Shown: positions 1 through 6,859 of the stretch, in pieces
Position numbering within the stretch: the stretch's first letter is position 1
Layout of the letters: every line of letters begins with the position of its first letter
Assembly (NCBI GenBank): GCA_007116865.1
Contig: SKHR01000206.1
Span: forward strand, 1-9,860
Direction: 5' to 3'
DNA: 9,860 bases
Origin: Marinospirillum sp.
GTDB lineage: Bacteria; Pseudomonadota; Gammaproteobacteria; Pseudomonadales; Halomonadaceae
Made by a program: the position numbers and the translations under genes
The notes under the pieces: model-generated
Told to the model about the DNA's origin: nothing
Seen by the model: the letters and a program-made list of their open reading frames with translations, nothing else
The model's database searches: none

Positions 1-55
1 AGTTTTCCGCCAGGCACTCAAGCAAGTCGCCCCCGAGCTGACCCTGACATTTTGA
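1..55 (+). CDS. algC: C-terminal end of phosphomannomutase/phosphoglucomutase (AlgC-like), partial
   Basis: Frame 2 is open from the window edge to a TGA at 53-55 and encodes 17 residues, VFRQALKQVAPELTLTF. This matches the usual extreme C-terminus of Pseudomonas-type AlgC, which has a VFR.QL pattern and ends in F after a short hydrophobic tail. AlgC interconverts hexose 6-phosphates and 1-phosphates for exopolysaccharide and LPS sugar synthesis in the cytoplasm. It commonly sits directly upstream of argB in this bacterial group, and here its stop is 23 nt from the argB ATG. The identification rests on very few residues plus gene order, so it is probable rather than certain. Confidence 0.6.
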   Translation, partial: VFRQALKQVAPELTLTF

Positions 56-78
56 TTTTTGATAAGGTCGAATAATTG

Positions 79-1005
79 ATGAGCCCAACCTCTTCCGCCA
101 ACAGCCCACAAACTACGGTCAAAGTCCTGTCCGAGGCGCTGCCCTATATCCAAAAGTTTTCCGGTAAGACGCTGGTCATCAAGTATGGCGGCAATGCCAT
201 GACTGAAGATGACCTGGTGGATTCCTTCTGCCGCGACGTGGTGTTGCTCAAGGAGGTCGGCATCAACCCGGTCGTGATCCACGGTGGCGGCCCACAAATC
301 GGAGAGCTGCTTCAGCGTCTGAATATCGAGTCCCGCTTCGTCAACGGCATGCGAGTCACCGATAGTGAAACGATGGATGTGGTGCAAATGGTGCTCGGTG
401 GCCTGGTCAACAAGGAGATCGTCAACCAGATCAACCTCGCAGGTGGCAAGGCCATTGGCTTAACGGGTAAAGACGGGCAACTGATCAAGGCCAGAAAACT
501 GAAAGTGCGCCATAAAACGCCTGAAATGACTGCACCGGAAATCATTGATATCGGCCATGTCGGCGAGGTCGCCGAAGTCGACACTGCACTGATTGAAATG
601 CTGGCTTCACGAGATTTTATTCCCGTGATTGCGCCGATTGGTGTTGATGCAACCGGCGCCTCTTATAACATCAACGCGGACCTGGTTGCCGGCAAGGTCG
701 CCGAAGCGCTGCAGGCAGAAAAACTCATTCTCCTCACCAATGTGGCTGGATTACAAAATAAAGAAGGACAGGTTTTGACTGGCCTGAGCACCGTGGAAGT
801 CGATGCCTTGATCGAAGATGGCACCATTCATGGTGGCATGTTGCCAAAAATTCGCTGCGCCCTGGATGCAGTCAAAGCGGGTGTGCATACTGCCCATATT
901 ATTGATGGCCGAGTGCCCCATGCCACCCTGCTGGAAATTTTCACCAATGCCGGGGTCGGCACCCTGATCAGCAATCAAAAAACCACCCTGGATGAGGCGC
1001 ACTAA
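79..1005 (+). CDS. argB: Acetylglutamate kinase (NAGK), arginine-feedback-inhibited type
   Basis: ArgB phosphorylates N-acetyl-L-glutamate with ATP, the second step of cyclic arginine biosynthesis in the cytoplasm. The 308-residue product carries the amino-acid kinase fold signatures: KYGGNAM near residues 35-41 with the phosphate-contacting Lys35, HGGGPQIG at 68-75, GMRVTD, the GLTGKD segment, and NINADLVAGKVAEAL around the substrate/nucleotide site. The roughly 28-residue N-terminal extension (VLSEALPYIQKF) is the helix that interlaces dimers into hexamers in arginine-inhibited enzymes. The C-terminal GGMLPKIRCALDAV and GTLISN segments also match that class, so feedback inhibition by arginine is expected. 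The start is taken as ATG 79. A TTG directly before it (76) is in frame and nearer the AAGG at 64-67 (8 nt against 11 nt), so initiation there cannot be excluded. The gene probably shares a transcript with algC upstream and slmA downstream. Confidence 0.97.
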   Translation: MSPTSSANSPQTTVKVLSEALPYIQKFSGKTLVIKYGGNAMTEDDLVDSFCRDVVLLKEVGINPVVIHGGGPQIGELLQRLNIESRFVNGMRVTDSETMDVVQMVLGGLVNKEIVNQINLAGGKAIGLTGKDGQLIKARKLKVRHKTPEMTAPEIIDIGHVGEVAEVDTALIEMLASRDFIPVIAPIGVDATGASYNINADLVAGKVAEALQAEKLILLTNVAGLQNKEGQVLTGLSTVEVDALIEDGTIHGGMLPKIRCALDAVKAGVHTAHIIDGRVPHATLLEIFTNAGVGTLISNQKTTLDEAH

Positions 1006-1006
1006 A

Positions 1007-1630
1007 GTGCAATCCACCACTCAGAACAAAACCACACAAAAAGTCAGCCGTAAAGAAGAGATCCTTCAAGCGCTGGCAAAAATGCTGCAAAACCAGAAAC
1101 GCGGGCGGATCACTACTGCCACCCTCGCCCAGCAGGTGGGGGTTTCTGAAGCCGCGCTTTATCGTCATTACCCTAGCAAAGCCAAAATTTATGAGGCTTT
1201 GATCGAGTTTATTGAAGAAACCCTGTTCACGCGGATCAACCTGATTCTTAAAGAGCAGGAAAGCACCCTGCTGCGCTGCGAACATATTCTGACCCTGGTG
1301 CTGGCTTTTGCCGAGCAAAACCCGGGGCTGTGTCGCTTATTGACCGGTGATGCACTGGTCGAAGAAGAAGAAAGTCTGCGCTTACGCATCACGCGTTTAT
1401 TTGAGCGCGTAGAAACCCAGATCAAGCAGGTGCTCAGAGAAAGTGAAATCCGTGAAGGAACCCAAACCCGTCTTCCGACAGGGGCAGCGGCCAGTATGCT
1501 CACCGCACTGGTTGAAGGGCGCATCGTGCAGTTTGTGCGCAGTGAGTTTAAGCGCTCCCCAACCAGCGACTGGTCGGCTCAATGGGCCTTCATTTCACAG
1601 CAACTGCTCATCCATCGCGTCAGCGAGTGA
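1007..1630 (+). CDS. slmA: Nucleoid occlusion factor SlmA (TetR family)
   Basis: SlmA binds specific chromosomal sites and, when DNA-bound, antagonises FtsZ polymerisation so that the septum does not form over the nucleoid. The product (207 aa) has an N-terminal TetR-type helix-turn-helix at about residues 18-58. This includes RKEEILQALAKML, RITTATLAQQVGVSEAALYRHYPSK and the IYEALIEFIEE helix, which closely follows E. coli SlmA. FTRINLILK, NPGLCRLLTGDAL, ITRLFERVETQIKQVLRE and FVRSEFKRSPT are further family hallmarks. Start choice: GTG 1007 lies just past the argB stop with GAGG (994-997) 9 nt upstream. An in-frame ATG at 992, inside the argB end, would add five residues (MRRTK) but has no recognisable Shine-Dalgarno. 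Either way the gene is translationally coupled to argB. Confidence 0.95.
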   Translation: MQSTTQNKTTQKVSRKEEILQALAKMLQNQKRGRITTATLAQQVGVSEAALYRHYPSKAKIYEALIEFIEETLFTRINLILKEQESTLLRCEHILTLVLAFAEQNPGLCRLLTGDALVEEEESLRLRITRLFERVETQIKQVLRESEIREGTQTRLPTGAAASMLTALVEGRIVQFVRSEFKRSPTSDWSAQWAFISQQLLIHRVSE

Positions 1631-1655
1631 AGGCCATCCCCGGCCTTCACTCTTT
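1625..1655 (+). terminator. Hairpin terminator after slmA, between convergent genes
   Basis: A perfect 11-bp stem GAGTGAAGGCC (1625-1635) / GGCCTTCACTC (1642-1652) with a 6-nt loop ATCCCC overlaps the slmA TGA and is followed by a short T-rich stretch (TTTC). The U-tract is weak for an intrinsic terminator, but the stem is long and GC-rich. It lies between slmA and the oppositely oriented outer-membrane gene that stops at 1662, so it may block transcription from both sides. On the minus strand there is no U-tract. Confidence 0.65.
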
Positions 1656-1661
1656 CAAAGA

Positions 1662-3047
1662 TTAAAAACGATAACGGGCTCTGACCCAAGCGTTGCTGTC
1701 TTTTTCAAACTGACCGAAAAAGCTCGATTCTTCCTTGCCGCCAAAGACGTTGCCGCCCGCACTGAGGGTCAAGGCATCGGATACCCGATAGCGCACGCTG
1801 GGACGAAGATAGAAGTCATCATCCGAAGGTGAGACAAACGCAAACAAGGACCACATCAAGTCTCCGCGCAACTGGGTATAGGTCAAACGGGTGGTGAGCA
1901 GGTGGCGGTATTCCTCACCCGCCATTTCCGCCATGCCCGCTGCGTCCATCCGCTCGCTGAGCGCTTCATGATCCTGAGTCCACTCCAGATAGTATTGCAA
2001 CCCGACATTCAGGTTAGTGATGGCCTCCCAGTCATAGCCCAGCAACAGGCGCCACTCAGAATGCGGCAGACCGGCTCTGTCGCCACTGCGATTATCCACC
2101 GAGTCGTAAAAACCCACTTCGGCATTGGCGATGCCAGGACCCAGCGGTGAGCGCACACTGGCGCCATACACATTGAGGCGTGGATGGGTGGCTTTGCCCG
2201 TTCCCGCCATCAGCGCACGCTGATCCTGTGGATCGGGATAGAAACCTCGAAACCCATAAAGCTCATACTCCACGCCCTGGTGGCGTGTGGAAAGCCTTAA
2301 TGCCAGCTCTCCATCCTTAGGAAAGTCATCCGGCTCTGTGGCCTGATCCGACACTGAAGCAGCTGTTTGTCCGCCTACCCCTGGGCCACCAGCCATTGGC
2401 GAATAGTAGGAAAGCCGCCCGCCATCCGGATAGTTGTCCGGATTGAACAGTGGACTCCACACCAGATCAACAGTGACCTGATCGGTGTAGAGGGTGGTGC
2501 GCAACGCATCCGAAGTCCCTTTCAGATAGTCCTCATCACGACCGATCAGGAAGGATTCCCAGTCTTTGGGGAAGAGATCATTGATGAACAGCAGGTCCCC
2601 GGTGCCCCAAGTCAGCACCTGACGTCCGGCACGCACGTCGATGCGCTCCCCCAGAGGAAAACTCACCAGCGCTTCGCGCAGCTCCCCGCGGAACGCCTGC
2701 TCCACCCCATCGGCGACCAGGTCACCGCTCAAGCGATAACGCGCCGAGCGCCAGTCGCCATCCAGGGTCAGCTGAACGCGATTTTCACCCAGATTGTACT
2801 CCTTGCCCCCCAGAGCCTCTTCAACCACGGGGTTGGAGCGCAGATGCACACCGATCGCGGCCTCATAGAAACCGCGAAGCTCAAACGGCAGGCGCGAGGT
2901 TTGTTCGTCGTCGTCCCAGCTATCCGCCCAGCCGGAATCATCCGAACCCCAGCTGTCGTCAGACCCCCAGTCATCCGCCAGCGCTGGGGGAATCACCAGA
3001 CTGGTGATCAGCCCCGCAGCGGTCAGCCACTGTTTCCATTCCGCCAT
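1662..3047 (-). CDS. Outer-membrane beta-barrel protein of an RND/LolA-like export operon (DUF1302-like, unnamed)
   Basis: The product is 461 aa and I cannot name a characterised homologue. It has a signal peptide (WKQWLTAAGLITSLVIPPALA, cleavage likely after Ala24). A mature N-terminus of acidic, Trp-rich repeats (residues 25-48) follows, and then a long run of amphipathic, aromatic-bounded beta-strands. The last residue is Phe (RARYRF), as in BAM-assembled outer-membrane proteins. The block around residues 141-168 (GRQVLTWGTGD, INDLFPKDW) recalls DUF1302-like barrel proteins found beside RND/MMPL transporters. A role as outer-membrane exit or receiving protein for the neighbouring transporter and periplasmic carrier is inferred from the operon. 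Start: ATG 3047 is 2 nt after the preceding stop, with GGGGAGG 5 nt upstream. The longer form from 3068 would put extra residues ahead of a clean signal peptide and is less likely. It is the last gene of the operon. Confidence 0.85.
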   Translation of the reverse strand: MAEWKQWLTAAGLITSLVIPPALADDWGSDDSWGSDDSGWADSWDDDEQTSRLPFELRGFYEAAIGVHLRSNPVVEEALGGKEYNLGENRVQLTLDGDWRSARYRLSGDLVADGVEQAFRGELREALVSFPLGERIDVRAGRQVLTWGTGDLLFINDLFPKDWESFLIGRDEDYLKGTSDALRTTLYTDQVTVDLVWSPLFNPDNYPDGGRLSYYSPMAGGPGVGGQTAASVSDQATEPDDFPKDGELALRLSTRHQGVEYELYGFRGFYPDPQDQRALMAGTGKATHPRLNVYGASVRSPLGPGIANAEVGFYDSVDNRSGDRAGLPHSEWRLLLGYDWEAITNLNVGLQYYLEWTQDHEALSERMDAAGMAEMAGEEYRHLLTTRLTYTQLRGDLMWSLFAFVSPSDDDFYLRPSVRYRVSDALTLSAGGNVFGGKEESSFFGQFEKDSNAWVRARYRF

Positions 3048-3049
3048 GC

Positions 3050-3859
3050 TCACCTCCCCTCCAGCCACTGGCGTGGTGGATTGCGCAGACTGCGCTCGGT
3101 AAAGACGGAGGCGGGAATGCCCAGGTCATAACGGATGCCGCGGAACTGCACGATGGTCTGGCCACCGGACTCCAGGTCCTGGACACGCATCATGGTCGGT
3201 GTTGGATAGCCGTCGATCACTTCCACCCCGGCGTTTTCCATGATCCGGTATACGTTGCCGCTGGCATTGGTGTACTCAATCCGCTCAGGCAACCAGGTGT
3301 CCTTATTGATCCAGGTGCGATAGCGAGCAAACTCAACCGAGCGCGCATCCTTAGGCGTGGACTCCAGCACAAAATGCTCCGCCGTCTCTTCTACCAGGCG
3401 GTGTTCGTCATCTTCCAGGTGACGTCCGGAAATATCCTCATAAAAGAGGTGGGCACCAACAAAACTGGTGCGCTTGTCTCCGGGTGCGATTCGACGCACC
3501 AGATCCATATCCGGCAGATACAGCCAGCGATCATCTTCAGCGGCGGGGTTTTTCTCCACCAGGAAGACCGTATCGCGGTATTCAGAAGGGCGGCTGAACA
3601 CCACCAGATACTGCTGACGCCCCTGATCTTCAAGGTTACGTCGTAACACAGTGAACTGACGGGTTTGAGTATTGCCACGGCTGTCTTCAATCCGCATCCG
3701 CGCCTCAGAGCGACCATCCTGACCCGCGTAGTAGGAAGCTTGATTGGCCCGCTCAATGATTTCAGTGACTGAGGGCGTTGCCGCCTGGGCGGTTGCCAGA
3801 CCGGTAGCCAGTGCTAAAGCCCCCATCAGACCTGCGGTTTTTTTGATCAAAGTATTCAT
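3050..3859 (-). CDS. Secreted LolA-like protein (outer membrane lipoprotein-sorting protein family)
   Basis: The 269-aa product begins with an Sec signal peptide: MNTLIKK, a hydrophobic core, and a cleavage site near residues 24-27 (AQA-A). The mature part reads as a single LolA/LolB-like domain, a half-barrel that binds lipid chains in the periplasm. The most diagnostic region is residues 110-146: WLYLPDMD, VRRIAPGDKRTSF, then GAHLFYEDISGR. It corresponds to the W-Y-L-P, R-R-I, S-F and Y-E-D pattern of the family usually annotated as outer membrane lipoprotein-sorting protein. It is not LolA itself, whose genes lie elsewhere in gammaproteobacteria. A periplasmic shuttle for a hydrophobic substrate between the adjacent RND pump and outer-membrane barrel is inferred. 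Start ATG 3859 has GGAGG with an 8-nt spacer. An in-frame TTG at 3874 overlaps that Shine-Dalgarno and is rejected. The transporter gene ends 22 nt upstream. Confidence 0.88.
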   Translation of the reverse strand: MNTLIKKTAGLMGALALATGLATAQAATPSVTEIIERANQASYYAGQDGRSEARMRIEDSRGNTQTRQFTVLRRNLEDQGRQQYLVVFSRPSEYRDTVFLVEKNPAAEDDRWLYLPDMDLVRRIAPGDKRTSFVGAHLFYEDISGRHLEDDEHRLVEETAEHFVLESTPKDARSVEFARYRTWINKDTWLPERIEYTNASGNVYRIMENAGVEVIDGYPTPTMMRVQDLESGGQTIVQFRGIRYDLGIPASVFTERSLRNPPRQWLEGR

Positions 3860-3881
3860 CTGACTGTCCTCCAAGGTTGAG

Positions 3882-6467
3882 TTAAGCGTTTTTCACGCTT
3901 TTCCCTAAAAATGCACGCGGTGCCATCGCGATCAAAGCGGGCAGCGCAAAGAGTGTGACCAGAGCCGATGTTGCCATGATGCTGGCCAGGAAAATGCCCA
4001 CGGTGATATAGGGCACCAGCGGTGCCGCCAGTAGTGGCAAGAAGCCGACTGAAATCACCACCGCGTTGCGCACAATTGCACGGGACGGTGCATCAAACAC
4101 CTCTGCCATGGCCTGACGCCAGTCTCCATCCCGCTGATCCAGAGCCATACGCAGGCGCTGGATAAAGTGGATGGCAAAGTCAACCGACAAACCCAGCGAA
4201 AGGGATGACAACACCGCCACCGGCATATCGTAATCCTTGCCAATAAAGCCCATCGCGCCATAAATCGCCGCAATGGTGATGGTCAGCGGCAACATGGCCA
4301 GCACACCCAGCAAGAAGCTGCGGAACAGCGCGACCATCATGATCAGCACCACCACAAAAGCCGATGCCAAGGCCCAGAGCATGCCTTCCACCATCTCGCC
4401 CTGCCAAACCAGGTTGATATAAGTGGTCCCGCCCCAGTTGAGCTCCACACCCTCAGGCGGTGGGTTACTGGCGACAAAGGCATCAACGGCATCAACCACA
4501 CGCCCCATGATCTGATTGTCACCACTGGGCAACTGCAACCAGATGCTGGCCTGGGTAAAGTCACGAGTCACAAAGTTCCACAGGTCATCCGGACGCTGTG
4601 AGGACTGGAAGCTCAACAGGGTCTGTGCCACGCCATTGGCACGCTCAGGCAGCACATAGTCACTGGGATCACCGCTGATCAGCTCACGGTTAATCGTCTT
4701 GACCACATCGGCCAAGGAATTCGCCTTGCCGATCACGCCCTGGTTTTCCAGATGGGTTTTCAGCTCATCCATCCAGGCCAGATGTGCGGGATTCTGGAAA
4801 GCACGGGTCGAGGCACGGGTGAATTCCACCTCATCGAGCAGACGTTCCCAGACATCCTGCGCATCAAAGTCGGCATCAAATAACTGATCGTCTATCAACA
4901 TGGCCAGTTGTTCGAGGCGCCCGCCGGGAGTGCCTTCACTGAGCGACTCATTCCATAGCGCCTGCCACTGGTCTCGCAGATCGATACCCTCAGCGGCTTG
5001 CCGATCCAAAAAGCGATCCAGATCAACCTTTAGTTGATCGACCTGAGCTTCAATGCCGGTCTGAGTCAGGTTGATATAGGCCTCATAGGTGCCGGCAAAA
5101 CGGTCATTCAAGACCTGATCCGCCACCCGAATACGGTGATCCTGCTTGAACCACAGAGTCGGGTTGTCGTTGATCTGGATTTTCTGGATGCCATAGATCG
5201 ATACCCCTAACACCAGCACCACACCGGCAACCACCAGGACTGGAAAACGAACGGGAATCAGCCCCATGCGACCTAACAAACCACCGCCTTGATTGGCCTC
5301 CTGGTCGGCCAGTTCTTTTTGACGAACCTTTTCAGCCATGCGATCCAGGGTTTCACGCTTCAAGGACACGGTGTAGGCGGGAATAAAACCCAGGGTCAAC
5401 AACAGGGCAATCACAACCCCAAAAGAGATGAATCCACCAAACACCTGTACCGGTGGAATCGGGGTGGTCAAAAGCGATAAGAAGCCCACGGCCGTGGTCA
5501 AGCCAGTAAACAGAATTGGTTTGAAGAGCTTGTCCATCACCTCCGCCATGACCGCTTTTGGGTCATCGCCGGGGCGATAATGATCAGCAAAATTGGATAA
5601 CACGTGTACTGAGGCCACCACGGCGATCGGCATTAAAAAGATCGGAATCATCGAGCTCATGATGTGAACGGTATAACCCATGCCGATCAGCAGCCCCATG
5701 GTTGAAATCACGGTCGCCATGGCCAGCAACATCGGCGCAACAACCAACGGCAGGCTACGGAAGAAGTAGAGCATGGACAGGAAAATCACCAGGCCAGCCA
5801 GAGGCGCAGAAATCGCCATCTGCTGGAACATTTCCACCCCGAAGGTATCCTGGGCAACCGGTTGACCGGTAATGTGGAACTCATCCGCCACACCCAGCTG
5901 GTCGACCACGGCCTGAATTTCCATCGAAATACGGTGGCTGATGTCCTTGCTTTGCAGGGGCACAAAAATGGCTGCTGCTTGACCGTCTTCTGAAGCCAGG
6001 GTGCCCTGGTACATCGGCAGGCGCTCCACTGCAGCCCGAATCCGATCGGCTTCAGCCTGCGTCCGGGGTGGCTCAGGAATCAACCAGTCGTAAGCAATGG
6101 TGCCCACACCGGCCTGCTCGACATTATCCACCGCTGCCAGCGACATTAAATCCCGCGCGATGACACCCTCCATCTGCTCAATCGCCCGTGTCAGCGCATA
6201 GTGAGCAGAAAGAGAGTCGGGGTTATACACCCCCTGAGGATGCTGGGTATTCACCTGACCCACCACAATCATGTCATGCAGCCCAAAACGCTCCCGAATC
6301 TGATTGTGCAGCACGCGATCGGGCTGATCATCGGCCAGCATGTTTTCAGGATCGGTGTCGATGGTGATTTTTGGAATCATCAGCCCCAGCGCCAGAACCA
6401 TCACCAAAACGGCAATGAACACCGCCTTTGTGTGATCCATGCACCAGCTTGCCAGACGCTTGCCCAT
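3882..6467 (-). CDS. RND superfamily inner-membrane transporter, MMPL type
   Basis: This is an 861-aa permease with two repeated halves. Hydrophobic segments place TM1 at about 13-33, a first periplasmic domain at about 34-215, TM2-6 at about 217-367, TM7 at about 405-427, a second periplasmic domain at about 430-690, and TM8-12 at about 693-850. Family marks are TDPENML near 38-44, which follows TM1, the matching NDNPTLWF after TM7, and SVDFAIHFIQRLR at 761-773 in the fourth helix of the second half. The acidic Asp763 is the likely proton-relay residue. Members of this MMPL/HpnN/BstA-like branch move lipids and other hydrophobic molecules out of the inner membrane using proton motive force. 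The substrate here is unknown. The equivalent position in the first half has lost its acidic residue (AVVASVHVL, Ala285). The start ATG follows AGGGGT by 8 nt and lies 6 nt after the arsR-type gene, so translation is coupled. Confidence 0.93.
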   Translation of the reverse strand: MGKRLASWCMDHTKAVFIAVLVMVLALGLMIPKITIDTDPENMLADDQPDRVLHNQIRERFGLHDMIVVGQVNTQHPQGVYNPDSLSAHYALTRAIEQMEGVIARDLMSLAAVDNVEQAGVGTIAYDWLIPEPPRTQAEADRIRAAVERLPMYQGTLASEDGQAAAIFVPLQSKDISHRISMEIQAVVDQLGVADEFHITGQPVAQDTFGVEMFQQMAISAPLAGLVIFLSMLYFFRSLPLVVAPMLLAMATVISTMGLLIGMGYTVHIMSSMIPIFLMPIAVVASVHVLSNFADHYRPGDDPKAVMAEVMDKLFKPILFTGLTTAVGFLSLLTTPIPPVQVFGGFISFGVVIALLLTLGFIPAYTVSLKRETLDRMAEKVRQKELADQEANQGGGLLGRMGLIPVRFPVLVVAGVVLVLGVSIYGIQKIQINDNPTLWFKQDHRIRVADQVLNDRFAGTYEAYINLTQTGIEAQVDQLKVDLDRFLDRQAAEGIDLRDQWQALWNESLSEGTPGGRLEQLAMLIDDQLFDADFDAQDVWERLLDEVEFTRASTRAFQNPAHLAWMDELKTHLENQGVIGKANSLADVVKTINRELISGDPSDYVLPERANGVAQTLLSFQSSQRPDDLWNFVTRDFTQASIWLQLPSGDNQIMGRVVDAVDAFVASNPPPEGVELNWGGTTYINLVWQGEMVEGMLWALASAFVVVLIMMVALFRSFLLGVLAMLPLTITIAAIYGAMGFIGKDYDMPVAVLSSLSLGLSVDFAIHFIQRLRMALDQRDGDWRQAMAEVFDAPSRAIVRNAVVISVGFLPLLAAPLVPYITVGIFLASIMATSALVTLFALPALIAMAPRAFLGKSVKNA

Positions 6468-6473
6468 AGTGTG

Positions 6474-6794
6474 TTACCCCTGTTGAGTGTTCGAGAAATT
6501 AGAGTCACAAAAAATTTGATAAAAACTATCCACCAGGTTGCGCACCCGCTCATCAGCCACCTGATAAAATACCTGCTGACCGTCGCGACGACTTTCTATC
6601 AGCCCCTGACGACGCAAAATACCTAACTGCTGGGAGAGACTGGGCTGCTGAATGCCAAGACGCGCCTGAAGCGCACCCACACAGAGTTCTTCCTGAGAAA
6701 GCTGGCACAGAAGCATCAAGCGCCCCTGATGTGAACAGGCCTGCAATACCTGCGCGGCCTCACTGGCCCGCTGCTGCATCCGCTGTAAATCCAT
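6474..6794 (-). CDS. ArsR-family repressor, SqrR/BigR-like thiol (persulfide) sensor
   Basis: This is a 106-aa winged-helix protein. HQGRLMLLCQL forms the early helix. VGALQARLGIQQPSLSQQLGILRRQGLIESRRDG (about 39-72) is the recognition helix-turn-helix, and QQVFYQV is the wing. Cys30 (in LLC) and Cys96 (in FYQIFC) are 66 residues apart. As I recall, this equals the spacing of the reactive pair in SqrR and BigR, which form a di- to tetrasulfide with reactive sulfur species and then release DNA. No ArsR metal site of the CVC type is visible in helix 3. It probably represses its own operon, which continues into the RND transporter gene 6 nt downstream. Start ATG 6794 has GAAGG 8 nt upstream. A GTG at 6809 would add five residues but overlaps the ribosome-binding region. 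Sulfur sensing is an inference from cysteine placement. Redox or other ligands remain possible. Confidence 0.88.
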   Translation of the reverse strand: MDLQRMQQRASEAAQVLQACSHQGRLMLLCQLSQEELCVGALQARLGIQQPSLSQQLGILRRQGLIESRRDGQQVFYQVADERVRNLVDSFYQIFCDSNFSNTQQG

Positions 6795-6813
6795 AGGCGT
6801 CACCTTCACGCAA

Positions 6814-6853
6814 GTTTAAGTTACGCTAATTTATAATATACTAATACTTAAAC
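6814..6853. promoter_or_regulatory. Inverted repeat flanking the -10, candidate ArsR operator
   Basis: GTTTAAGT at 6814-6821 and ACTTAAAC at 6846-6853 are perfect 8-bp inverted arms separated by 24 bp, about three helical turns centre to centre. One arm abuts the -35 hexamer and the other falls at the predicted transcription start, so a bound dimer or pair of dimers would cover the promoter. The direct repeat CTAAT (6826-6830 and 6841-6845) lies between the arms. Assignment to the ArsR-family protein encoded just downstream is by position only. Confidence 0.5.
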
Positions 6854-6859
6854 TGTCAA
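6830..6859 (-). promoter_or_regulatory. Predicted sigma-70 promoter of the ArsR-RND-LolA-OMP operon
   Basis: Read on the minus strand, a perfect TTGACA (6859-6854) is followed after 18 nt by TATAAA (6835-6830) in a very AT-rich stretch. The predicted start is about 6823, leaving a leader of roughly 28 nt before ATG 6794. The -35 box overlaps the stop codon of the upstream AraC-type gene (6856-6858). No terminator separates the two genes, so read-through from the AraC gene is also possible. Confidence 0.7.

Noticed and set aside
2367..3131. Long plus-strand open frame (254 codons) opposite the outer-membrane barrel gene
   Set aside because: It is antisense to a gene with a clear signal peptide, beta-barrel pattern and strong ribosome-binding site. 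Its product has no recognisable domain and looks like a shadow frame.
3050..3859. Annotation as LolA, the general lipoprotein carrier
   Set aside because: The length (269 aa) and the WLYLP/VRRI/YED motif pattern fit the separate LolA-like family next to RND transporters. Housekeeping lolA is usually linked to ftsK, not to a pump.
1662..6467. Classical tripartite multidrug efflux (AcrAB-TolC type)
   Set aside because: There is no membrane-fusion protein and no TolC-like coiled-coil channel. The pump is 861 aa, shorter than HAE-type pumps of about 1,040 aa.
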